Below are positions 29,501 to 36,540 of a stretch of 64,000 nt of DNA, one piece after another. How positions within the stretch are numbered: position 1 is the first letter of the stretch; every line of letters starts with the position of its first letter. The notes under the pieces were generated by a model that worked only from the letters and a program-made list of their open reading frames with translations, was not told the DNA's origin and did no database searches. The translations under genes were made by a program, and so were the position numbers. This DNA comes from Snuella sedimenti (GTDB lineage Bacteria; Bacteroidota; Bacteroidia; Flavobacteriales; Flavobacteriaceae), in NCBI RefSeq assembly GCF_016428595.1, contig NZ_JAELVQ010000002.1, forward strand, positions 352,628-416,627, read 5' to 3'.

Positions 29501-29819
29501 GATGGCTTTACTTAAGTTGGATGACAAGGTAGCAGCAAACCACCGATTTAATAACTTAATAAACTATGGAGAATCCCATATGGATGATGATGTAAAGTTA
29601 GATTACTTTGCTATTTCTTTACCGGATCTATTAATATGGGAAGAGGACTTAAAGGTGCGTAATAAAATTCATTGTAATTACTTAATAGGTTTAGGAAAGC
29701 TGGGGCTGGGTGATGGAGAAGCGGCCGAAATCGCATTTAAAAAGGCATTAGCTCTTGATTGTTATCACATGGCTGCACATATTCATTTGGCCTTGGTTAG
29801 AAGAGAGGACATTATATAA
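26511..29819 (+). CDS. DUF5107 domain protein with a long TPR region, cytosolic
   Basis: 1102 residues without signal peptide, lipobox or membrane helix. The first 390 residues match DUF5107, a beta-sandwich-like domain resembling galactose-mutarotase folds: 'VVFIENEYVKIMVIPGLGGRI', 'GPWISGGIEFNWPQHH', 'LWWANPAVAVN', 'HHISPGKKQWTWGNGDFG' and 'DNQPDFSWMHPYEEKSF'. Many His, Trp, Glu and Asp residues there could line a sugar pocket. Residues 450-1100 are TPR helical repeats (for example 'RCNNAMGLWYLKRAKFKEALVYFDKAIE', 'HMAAHIHLALVRRE'). The biochemical role of this domain pair is not known to me. Placed between two exported GH2 enzymes and downstream of an importer, it probably acts in the cytosol on the imported product, as a glycosidase or epimerase. 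Confidence 0.8.
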   Translation: MSEVKAWKDKVVIPTYEVGKPEKYPVFLDKRVYQASSGVVYPHPVIESISDEKTDKEWDVVFIENEYVKIMVIPGLGGRIQMAYDKIRERHFVYYNQVIKPALVGLTGPWISGGIEFNWPQHHRPSTYDPTDFYIEENEDGSKTIWVSEVERMFRTKGMAGFTLYPDKAYLEIKAQLYNRTPHPQTFLWWANPAVAVNDHYQSVFPPDVNAVFDHGKRDVSEFPIAKGEYYKVDYSPGTDISRYKNIPVPTSYMAITSDYDFVGGYEKDTKGGLLHVADHHISPGKKQWTWGNGDFGRAWDRNLTDEDGPYIELMCGVYTDNQPDFSWMHPYEEKSFKQYFMPYYNVGVVKNATKEALLNLEVESGQAILKIHVTAVYNNCKVVLKTPKVLFFEEIKNLSPEQGFEKVIPIEDTKYEDLIATLTDAKGNVLVSWSPEMAKGNEIPEPAKAAKQPDEIESIEQLYLRGLHLEQYRHATYDPTAYYLEALSREPGDVRCNNAMGLWYLKRAKFKEALVYFDKAIETLTERNPNPYDGEPYFNRGLALNFLDRKDEAYAAFFKACWNAAWQDAGYFNLAQIDCCKGNDGKALELVNRALIKNWHNHKARHLKVILLRKLGNVQEANRLVEDSLAIDNFNFGVLYEKHLLSRSQDDLLHLKNLLRDNPHNYIEFSLDYAQAGQFEEAISLLQLHLEDKVEVYPMVRYFLGWYYEQKGEIETAKAHYVKASKMPNDYCFPNRLEEVIVLQAAMSQNHEDAMAPYYLGNFWYAFKQYGEAQKCWEQSIALDEANAICHRNLALLYFNKTNEKTRARMHLEKAFRLDGQDARLLMELDQLYKKLNVSVEGRLELLEANLQLVKSRDDLYLEWVTLNNFKGDHEVALSHIQQRQFHPWEGGEGKVPFQYITVHIELAKQCIGEGKYSDAIAHLEAAQVYPHNLGEGKLFGAQENNIYYWLGCVYDKLGEPEKAKACWRTASEGLSDPSPAMFYNDQQPDTIFYQGMALLKLDDKVAANHRFNNLINYGESHMDDDVKLDYFAISLPDLLIWEEDLKVRNKIHCNYLIGLGKLGLGDGEAAEIAFKKALALDCYHMAAHIHLALVRREDII

Positions 29820-29846
29820 TTTTCACGTAATAAAAAAATAGCTATT

Positions 29847-32800
29847 ATGTATAAGTACATCGTATTACTAATTACTTTAATTTCAAGCCATATTTGTTTG
29901 TTGGCTCAGGAAGCTGTTCTAGATCTTTCAGGAACTTGGAAGGTAACCTTAAGTGAGGAACGACCTCATATCGAGAATACAACGGATTATAAGCGAGAAG
30001 GAACCATTAATCTGCCATCTTCATTGGCGCAACAAGGTTATGGGTTAAAAACAATTGGTTCTGATTTTGGTGTGTTAACACCAGAGTATAAGTATTTGGG
30101 TATCGCTACGTTTGAAAGGGATATAGAAATTCCTAAGGCCTGGAAAAATAAACAGTTTCAAATTTTTTTAGAACGTGTGCTGTGGCAATCAAAAGTATTT
30201 ATTGATGGAAAAGAGATAAGTACACAAGATGCTTTGGGAACGCCGCATATTCATGAGTTGGGTGTGTTGGAGCCAGGGAAACATCGCTTGACAATTAAAG
30301 TGAATAATGATATGATCCATAATATTGGTGATAAAGGTCATGCATACGGAGCGTATACACAAAGCATCTGGAATGGTGTTGTTGGTCGCATGGAGCTTAT
30401 AGCTAAAGATCCTACTTTTATAGCAAATGTACGTACCTTTTCATTATTAGATAGTGATCAGTTGCGAGTTGAAGTTGCTATTGAAGCTGCTAAAAAAGAA
30501 AGTGCAAGCCTTCATTTGGAAATACGGGAGGTAGCTAGCCAATCGGTTGTGAAAAGCTTTAAAGTGTCCTATAACTTAGTTGCTGGTAAACAACAGAAAG
30601 AGGTGGTTTTAGATCTGAATGGAGCACTTAAGAAATGGAATGAATTCGATCCGACGGTTTATGTTTTAACCACAACTCTCAAAACCAGAAAGTACAGAGA
30701 TGTAAAAGATACGGAGTTTGGTTATGTGAAAATTAGCCACGACGGTACACATGTTCTTGTTAACAATACTCCTGTGTTTTTACGGGGCAATTTGGATTGT
30801 GTGCATTTTCCGTTAACTGGTTACCCGTCTGCCAATGTGGAGGATTGGGTTAAGATTTTTAGAGTTTATAAGGACTACGGACTAAACCATGCGCGTTTCC
30901 ATTCTTGGTGTCCGCCAGAAGCTGCCTTTAAAGCGGCTAATAGGGTAGGTATCTATTTGCAGGCCGAGGCCTCTATATGGATCGATTGGTGGATGAGCGA
31001 GGATATGAAGCTAAGAGGAAGGCCAGAGATGGATACTAAAGGTTATCCCCAAGGGCTTGGTAAAGATCCTGTTCGGGATGCTTTTGTAGTTGAAGAAATG
31101 AACCGTGTGGTCAATTATTATGGTAACCATCCGTCATTTACTATGTTTTGTATTGGTAACGAGTTGGGAAATTCCGATTTTGATGTGATGCAACAGTGGG
31201 TAAAAGCTTTAAAGGAAAAAGATAACCGTAGATTGTATGCAGTTTCAACGGCTCGAAAAGTGACCGAAGTTGACGATTATATGGCAACGCACTACATACA
31301 AGGAGTAGGGCGTACCCGTGGATTGAACGGCCCCCATACCGATTGGGATTTTGAAAAGGTGTATAGTCAGATGGATATTCCAATTATTGCACACGAAATA
31401 GGTCAATGGCCAGTGTATCCTTCGTGGCGTGAAATAGATAAGTATACCGGGGTGTTGAAAGCTCGTAATTTTGAGGAATTCAAGGCCGCTGCAGAAAAGA
31501 ATGGTATCGCAGACCAAGCGGATGCATTTAAAATGGCTTCAGGCGCTTTGAATCAAATTATGTATAAATATGAAACCGAGTCTTTTCTAAGGACAAAAAG
31601 CTGTGCTGGGGTGCAACTGTTGAGCATGCAAGACTATCAGGGTCAGGGTGAGGCACTTATTGGGTGGCTTGATGCCCATTGGGATAGTAAGGGGATAACA
31701 ACTCCTGAAAAATTCAAACAGCACTACAATGAAACAGTGCCCTTGCTCCGTATAAAAAAGTTTGTTTGGACAGCTAATGAAACTTTTGAGGGCCGTATTC
31801 AATTATCACATTACGGTCAGTATCCAATTAAGGAAGGAAAGTTGGTTGCTAAGGTTTCAACAACATCGGGTCAAGTGTTAAAGATTGAAAATTGGAATTT
31901 AAACGATATAAAAGTGGGGAGCCTAACCGATGTAGGGAAGCTTATATTGCCTTTAGATATTGTGGATAAGGCACAGCAGTTAACCGTTTCGGTGGCTCTG
32001 GAAAATACAGCGTTTAAGAACACATGGCAAATTTGGGTATATCCCAATCAATTGCCAGAAAACAATACCCAGGAGGTGGTTGTTTCGAAAATGTTGGATG
32101 ATAAGACACTATCTGCTTTGGAGTCAGGAAAGAAGGTCATGCTGTTGGCAAGTAACTTGGGGGCAGAGCAAAGTAGTGTAGATCTTAATTTTTACCCTTT
32201 GTATTGGTCGCTTACCTTTTTTCCGGGACAGGGCAAAACTAATATAGGTCTGTTGCTAAAAGATAAACACCCTGCTTTTAATGCGTTTGTAACTTCTTAT
32301 CATAGCGATTGGCAATGGGAGACCATAATGAAGGGGTCTAAAGCTTTTATTCTTAATGAAATGCCCAAGGAATACAAGCCAATTGCTCAGGTAGTGGACG
32401 ATTTTCATAGAAATAATAAAGAAGGGGCTATTTTTGAATTAAAAGTTGGTAAGGGAAAATTGTTGGTCTGCGGTTTTGATATAGCAGGTACCGATTCGCC
32501 TGTAGCAAAACAATTGCTTTACAGTCTTAAAGCGTATATGGAATCGGATGCTTTTGCGCCAGAAACTCCTATAAATCTAACTTCTCTTAAAAAAATGTTT
32601 CCTTTAATCCCGAAAGTTGAAAATGTGAATGTTGATGGAGATTTTGAGAATGCTATTTTACAAGTGAAGGCAGCGGAAAGGTTGCAAATCGAGAATGAAA
32701 ATATACCTTGGAAAAAAGAAAATGATAAAATACTAGTAGAAGAGGCCGTACAATACACGGTAAAAGGTGATGGCACATGGAAAGATGCTAAAGGCGCTGC

Positions 32801-33080
32801 TTGGCAAGGAAAAGAAATGACTCTAACTTTAAAGTGTCCAGAGGGTATGTTGGGGAGTTTTTATGTGCTGTTCGATGACTGGAACAATCAGGGGCGTGAA
32901 GGTTTTGTGGAATTTGAAAGACGGAAAGTGCAGTTGGGAAGTCACAATGCTAAAGGAGGTAAATGGGTGAAATTCCATGTGATGCGTGAGGATAGTAATG
33001 ACGGGAAGTTGATTTTAAAAGCGAAAGCTTCAAAAGGGAATAATCTAATGATTCGTGAAATTGTGTTAGAAAAGGAATAA
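29847..33080 (+). CDS. Glycoside hydrolase family 2 protein, secreted
   Basis: 1077 residues. A Sec signal peptide ends around 'CLLAQE' (residue 20); no lipobox. Sugar-binding jelly roll (about 25-190), Ig-like domain (195-300), TIM barrel (about 300-620). Predicted acid/base is Glu439 in 'IGNELGN' and nucleophile Glu517 in 'AHEIGQWPVYP'. Compared with the 945-residue paralogue it has an insertion around 375-410 and about 130 extra C-terminal residues (920-1077) that look like a beta-sandwich add-on ('GKWVKFHVMREDSNDGKLILKAKASKG'), perhaps carbohydrate-binding. It follows the DUF5107 gene by 27 bases and is the last gene of the main island; a terminator-like hairpin lies just behind it. Substrate unknown. 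Confidence 0.87.
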   Translation: MYKYIVLLITLISSHICLLAQEAVLDLSGTWKVTLSEERPHIENTTDYKREGTINLPSSLAQQGYGLKTIGSDFGVLTPEYKYLGIATFERDIEIPKAWKNKQFQIFLERVLWQSKVFIDGKEISTQDALGTPHIHELGVLEPGKHRLTIKVNNDMIHNIGDKGHAYGAYTQSIWNGVVGRMELIAKDPTFIANVRTFSLLDSDQLRVEVAIEAAKKESASLHLEIREVASQSVVKSFKVSYNLVAGKQQKEVVLDLNGALKKWNEFDPTVYVLTTTLKTRKYRDVKDTEFGYVKISHDGTHVLVNNTPVFLRGNLDCVHFPLTGYPSANVEDWVKIFRVYKDYGLNHARFHSWCPPEAAFKAANRVGIYLQAEASIWIDWWMSEDMKLRGRPEMDTKGYPQGLGKDPVRDAFVVEEMNRVVNYYGNHPSFTMFCIGNELGNSDFDVMQQWVKALKEKDNRRLYAVSTARKVTEVDDYMATHYIQGVGRTRGLNGPHTDWDFEKVYSQMDIPIIAHEIGQWPVYPSWREIDKYTGVLKARNFEEFKAAAEKNGIADQADAFKMASGALNQIMYKYETESFLRTKSCAGVQLLSMQDYQGQGEALIGWLDAHWDSKGITTPEKFKQHYNETVPLLRIKKFVWTANETFEGRIQLSHYGQYPIKEGKLVAKVSTTSGQVLKIENWNLNDIKVGSLTDVGKLILPLDIVDKAQQLTVSVALENTAFKNTWQIWVYPNQLPENNTQEVVVSKMLDDKTLSALESGKKVMLLASNLGAEQSSVDLNFYPLYWSLTFFPGQGKTNIGLLLKDKHPAFNAFVTSYHSDWQWETIMKGSKAFILNEMPKEYKPIAQVVDDFHRNNKEGAIFELKVGKGKLLVCGFDIAGTDSPVAKQLLYSLKAYMESDAFAPETPINLTSLKKMFPLIPKVENVNVDGDFENAILQVKAAERLQIENENIPWKKENDKILVEEAVQYTVKGDGTWKDAKGAAWQGKEMTLTLKCPEGMLGSFYVLFDDWNNQGREGFVEFERRKVQLGSHNAKGGKWVKFHVMREDSNDGKLILKAKASKGNNLMIREIVLEKE

Positions 33081-33102
33081 ACTCTGAGAAAGTATAAACT
33101 AT

Positions 33103-33146
33103 AAGAGACCGTTTGAATTTCAAAGAAGGAATTTTAGCGGTCTCTT
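33103..33146. repeat. Short palindromic element, possible terminator and relic of the 51042 repeat
   Basis: Inverted repeat AAGAGACCG (33103-33111) and CGGTCTCTT (33138-33146), with 'GAATTT' segments inside. Its ends resemble the ends of the 165-base element at 51042-51206 (AGAGACTGTTTAAATT). It lies 22 bases after the second GH2 gene and could also stop its transcription (three T follow). Confidence 0.55.
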
Positions 33147-33245
33147 TAAGATTGGAGATTTAATGCGTTTAGGAGAAAATTGAGTGTGCTTGCCTTTTTG
33201 ACGCTTCATTTTTCTATTTTTAAAATCTTTAGGCATTTGTGTTTT

Positions 33246-33273
33246 TTGGCAAAAATGATTTAGTTTAACTTTG
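33246..33273 (+). promoter_or_regulatory. Promoter of the CBM9-like gene
   Basis: TTG at 33246-33248 and TAACTTTG at 33266-33273 (perfect TAnnTTTG) with a 17-base spacer. Transcription would start near 33280, about 36 bases before the ATG. It suggests the 33316 gene is controlled apart from the GH2 operon. Confidence 0.55.
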
Positions 33274-33315
33274 TTGCAGTAATTTTCAATTAGCAATTAA
33301 GCATTTTAAGAAACT

Positions 33316-33963
33316 ATGGGGTTAAAAACATATGATGTAAAGCATTGTGCTAACACAGTGGTAAAGCTTACGGGAAAAGGATTAGATACAGCTTGGGAAA
33401 AGGCTGTTGTGTTAAGTGATTTTATTTCGGCATGGGATCCAGAACCAGTAAAGAAAATCGAGTTTAAAGCGCTTTATGATGATGATAATTTCTATTTCTT
33501 ATTTAAAGTTTATGACAGAGAGGTTCATATTGATAAAACGGATGATACGAATGCTAGTATTAATGAATCGGATCGGGTAGAGTTGTTTTTTAGGTCGGAT
33601 ACTAATTTGAGCCCCTATTACTGTTTAGAAATCGATCCATCGCCACGATTAATGGATTTTAAGGCGTATCCAAATCGGAATTTCGATTTTAACTGGAACT
33701 GGCCTCAAGAAGATATTACCATTAAATCGGATATTCAGGATAGGTTTTTTACCGTTGAAGGCGCTATCAGTTTGAAATCGCTAAGCGATTTAAAGTTGCT
33801 AAAAAACAATAAAATAGAAACAGGTGTCTTTAGGGCTAAATACAATAAGCAGCCCGATTCAAGCTATGAGCCTACCTGGATATCCTGGGTAGACCCCCAA
33901 ACACCAACTCCAGATTTTCATATCGCTTCTGCTTTTGGAGTTTTTAACCTTTGCCAAGATTAG
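33316..33963 (+). CDS. CBM9-like carbohydrate-binding protein without signal peptide
   Basis: 215 residues. The fold suggested is the family 9-type carbohydrate-binding / DOMON-like beta-sandwich: 'LDTAWEKAVVLSDFISAWD', 'IEFKALYDDDNFYFLFKVYDREVH', 'SDRVELFFRSD', 'YYCLEIDPSPRLMDFKAYPN' and 'FTVEGAISLKSLSDL'. The pattern 'W...f.a.yDd..lYf.f.v.D..v...' followed by 'DrvElff' is typical. There is no signal peptide or other domain, so the protein should stay in the cytosol, unusual for a carbohydrate-binding module. It may bind the imported sugar or be a small hydrolase-like protein of the same fold. It has its own promoter and terminator, downstream of the GH2 island. Confidence 0.65.
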   Translation: MGLKTYDVKHCANTVVKLTGKGLDTAWEKAVVLSDFISAWDPEPVKKIEFKALYDDDNFYFLFKVYDREVHIDKTDDTNASINESDRVELFFRSDTNLSPYYCLEIDPSPRLMDFKAYPNRNFDFNWNWPQEDITIKSDIQDRFFTVEGAISLKSLSDLKLLKNNKIETGVFRAKYNKQPDSSYEPTWISWVDPQTPTPDFHIASAFGVFNLCQD

Positions 33964-33990
33964 AAAGAAAAGTATTTTAGATAAAAAATA

Positions 33991-34027
33991 AAGTCGTCAA
34001 CTAGGGTATTGGTTAACGACTTTTTTT
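33991..34027 (+). terminator. Intrinsic terminator of the CBM9-like gene
   Basis: Ten-base stem (33993-34002 with 34011-34020, two G-U-type pairs), eight-base loop and seven T at 34021-34027. Confidence 0.85.
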
Positions 34028-34247
34028 GATTCTATAATATTGATTCAAATATTCTAGGTAATTTATGTTAATTAGCGTCATTTGTGATTAGTTCAATAGC
34101 ATTAAGAGAGGTGGGTTGAGTAGATTATAAGAAGCAATATTGGTTTAAATCGATATAAATTATTGTTTTGTCAAACGTAAGTAAATTACTTTTTCTTATC
34201 TTAATAAACAGATTAGCAATAATTATAACTGTTTCAAATGTTCGACC

Positions 34248-36368
34248 ATGAGAAATAAATTAAAAAAAGAGTTAGGATTATTTGATGTTTTTGCGATAAG
34301 CACTGGGGCTATGTTTAGTTCTGGTTTTTTTTTACTGCCCGGTATTGCGTCTCACTACACAGGTGCATCGGTATTTTTGGCATATATGCTTGCAGGGGTT
34401 TTAATATTGCCGTCTATGTTTAGCATTGCGGAAATTTCGACAGCCTTGCCGCGGTCGGGAGGTGCTTATTTTTTTCTAGACAGAAGCCTTGGTCCTTTAA
34501 TGGGTACCATTGGTGGGCTTGGAACCTATTTTGCCTTAATGTTAAAAACGGCATTTGCGATTATAGGTATTGGTGCCTATGCAGCTATATTTTGGGAGAT
34601 CCCAACAAAAACAGTAGCCATCGTTGCGACGCTTTTCTTTATGGCTTTAAACCTTATAGGCGCAAAAAAAACATCGGCATTCCAAAAAGTATTTGTGACG
34701 TTCTTACTGGTTATTTTAATTACTTTTATTGTTGATGGTGTTTATTCAATATACGTTGGGGATTTAATAAGTAAGCAAGCGCTTGATACGCAGTTTTCAC
34801 CATTCCTCTCAGATGGGGTCGGAGGGCTGTTTACATCTGCTGGATTTGTTTTTGTTTCATATTTAGGGCTAACCCAGATTGTAAGTGTTGCAGAAGAGAT
34901 TAAAAACCCCGAAAGAAACATTCCCTTGGGAATGGTGTTGTCCCTAATTGTAACAGGACTTATTTATGGTTTAGGGGTTTTTATTATGGTTGCTATTATT
35001 GAGCCGGAAACATTTGCTAACGAGATGGCTCCTGCTGCTGTTGCAGCATCACAAATGTTTAGTTGGTTGCCCGATAATGCGGGCGTTTTATTGATGTCTA
35101 TAGCTGCGCTTGCGGCATTTGCTTCAACAGGCAATGCAGGGCTGTTGTCTGCTTCACGGTATCCTTTTGCAATGGGAAGAGATAAATTGTTGCCTGCTAT
35201 TTTATCAAAAATCGGTGGCAAAGGCACGCCAGTGGTAGCTATATTTTTCACGACAGCATTTATTATTTTGTTTATTTTGTTATTGTCTGAAGAGGGTATT
35301 GTTAAGCTAGCTAGTACGTTCCAATTGCTAATTTTTATATTTATTAATTTTTCTGTTATTGTTTTTAGAAAAAGCAAAATAGAATCGTACGATCCTGGTT
35401 ACTTGTCTCCTCTTTATCCATTTATGCAAATCGTTGGAATTGTTATATCGTTTATATTAATTATTTATTTGGGTTGGATGCCGATTCTTTTTACAACAGG
35501 AATTGTAATTATGGCACTACTTTGGTATCGTTTTCATGCTCAGGGAAAAGTAAAGCGAGAAGGTGCTATATTTCATTGGTTTGCTCTTTTGGGGAAATAC
35601 CAGTATGATGAATTGGAAAATGAGTTAATGACCATATTAAAAGAAAAAGGACTGAGGCAAGGAGACCCCTTTGATGAAACGGTGATAAAGTCCAAAATAG
35701 GTATGCTAAGAACTCCAGCAGATATCGATAAGGTTTTAGATAAGGTGTCTGACTATTTTGCTGCTGAATTGCAGAAGGATAAAAAAAGCATAAAAGACAG
35801 GTTTGTAAAGTCTTTACTCGATGATTCTGTAATTACATTGCCCGGAGTTTTGATTTTTCATGTAAAATATAAAAATGTTTTAAACCCTTCTATGCAAATC
35901 ATTGTTTCAAAAACTGCCATTTCGGGAGAAATTCCTTTTAAAAATAACGAAGTAAAATCGCCAATACATATTTGTTGTTTCCTGATTAACACCGACGAAA
36001 AGCCAAAGCAACAGTTGCGCATGCTGTCTAGGTTGATTGATATTTTGGAAAGAGAGGATGTTGTAAAAGCAATATTAGCTATGGATAGCCATAGGGAGAT
36101 TAAGGAATATCTGTTGCAAAATGAGAATTTTGTAAGCGTAAAATTATTAGAGGGCACATCACAGAGTGCTATGATTGGTCGTCAATTAATGGAGGTACAG
36201 TTACCTAAAGATGTTTTGGTAGCCTTGATAGAACGAAACAATAAAACCTTTACGCCCAATGGCTCTACTGTTTTGCAGGAAGACGATATTCTTACCATAC
36301 TTGGAGAGGCTAAATCTATTTCAAAATTATTTAAGGGATACGTTGGTTCCGAAAAGGAAAAATGGTAA
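34248..36368 (+). CDS. APC-superfamily permease fused to EIIA-like and TrkA-C-like domains
   Basis: 706 residues. Residues 1-430 are an amino acid-polyamine-organocation permease with about 12 membrane helices: 'FDVFAISTGAMFSSGFFLLPGIA', 'ALPRSGGAYFFLDRSLGP', 'SAGFVFVSYLGLTQIVSVAEEIKNPERNIPLGM' and 'AAFASTGNAGLLSASRYPFAMGRD'. Residues about 480-625 look like a type 2 EIIA (PTS/NtrI) domain, with His538 in 'LPGVLIFHVKY' at the phosphorylation site position. Residues about 628-695 fit a TrkA_C (RCK-C) domain ('IGRQLMEVQLPKDVLVALIERN', 'LQEDDILTILG'). The C-terminal part is therefore likely a cytosolic regulatory arm. Substrate unknown; amino acids are the usual guess. It stands alone between terminators, beyond the glycan island and before the amino-sugar module. 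Confidence 0.85.
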   Translation: MRNKLKKELGLFDVFAISTGAMFSSGFFLLPGIASHYTGASVFLAYMLAGVLILPSMFSIAEISTALPRSGGAYFFLDRSLGPLMGTIGGLGTYFALMLKTAFAIIGIGAYAAIFWEIPTKTVAIVATLFFMALNLIGAKKTSAFQKVFVTFLLVILITFIVDGVYSIYVGDLISKQALDTQFSPFLSDGVGGLFTSAGFVFVSYLGLTQIVSVAEEIKNPERNIPLGMVLSLIVTGLIYGLGVFIMVAIIEPETFANEMAPAAVAASQMFSWLPDNAGVLLMSIAALAAFASTGNAGLLSASRYPFAMGRDKLLPAILSKIGGKGTPVVAIFFTTAFIILFILLLSEEGIVKLASTFQLLIFIFINFSVIVFRKSKIESYDPGYLSPLYPFMQIVGIVISFILIIYLGWMPILFTTGIVIMALLWYRFHAQGKVKREGAIFHWFALLGKYQYDELENELMTILKEKGLRQGDPFDETVIKSKIGMLRTPADIDKVLDKVSDYFAAELQKDKKSIKDRFVKSLLDDSVITLPGVLIFHVKYKNVLNPSMQIIVSKTAISGEIPFKNNEVKSPIHICCFLINTDEKPKQQLRMLSRLIDILEREDVVKAILAMDSHREIKEYLLQNENFVSVKLLEGTSQSAMIGRQLMEVQLPKDVLVALIERNNKTFTPNGSTVLQEDDILTILGEAKSISKLFKGYVGSEKEKW

Positions 36369-36372
36369 AAAA

Positions 36373-36409
36373 ACAGCGGGTGTAAAATAAAGCTAACTGA
36401 ACCCGTTGT
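36373..36409. terminator. Hairpin between the APC permease and lacI-type gene
   Basis: ACAGCGGGT (36373-36381) pairs with ACCCGTTGT (36401-36409), one G-U. On the minus strand it is followed by a run of T (36367-36373), so it suits the LacI-type gene; for the permease it lies 4 bases after the stop but lacks a T run. Confidence 0.55.
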
Positions 36410-36423
36410 GTATTTTGAGCTAG

Positions 36424-36540
36424 AAAGCAAACTTTTTATCAAAACCATTTATTAACGTCATAGAAATTGAATTGACAGAATTGCATCAAAAAGCACAACA
36501 GGATAACTGGATTACAGCTTTAAGTTGGGAATGGAATTAA
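36424..36540 (+). pseudogene. Possible 3' remnant of a lost gene
   Basis: An open stretch of 38 codons without a start, after a stop at 36421, reads like a real C-terminus: '...VIEIELTELHQKAQQDN' then 'WITALSWEWN' and stop. Its TAA overlaps the stop of the minus-strand lacI-type gene. The residue make-up is protein-like, but the piece is short. It could be a leftover of a gene deleted here, or chance. Confidence 0.2.
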
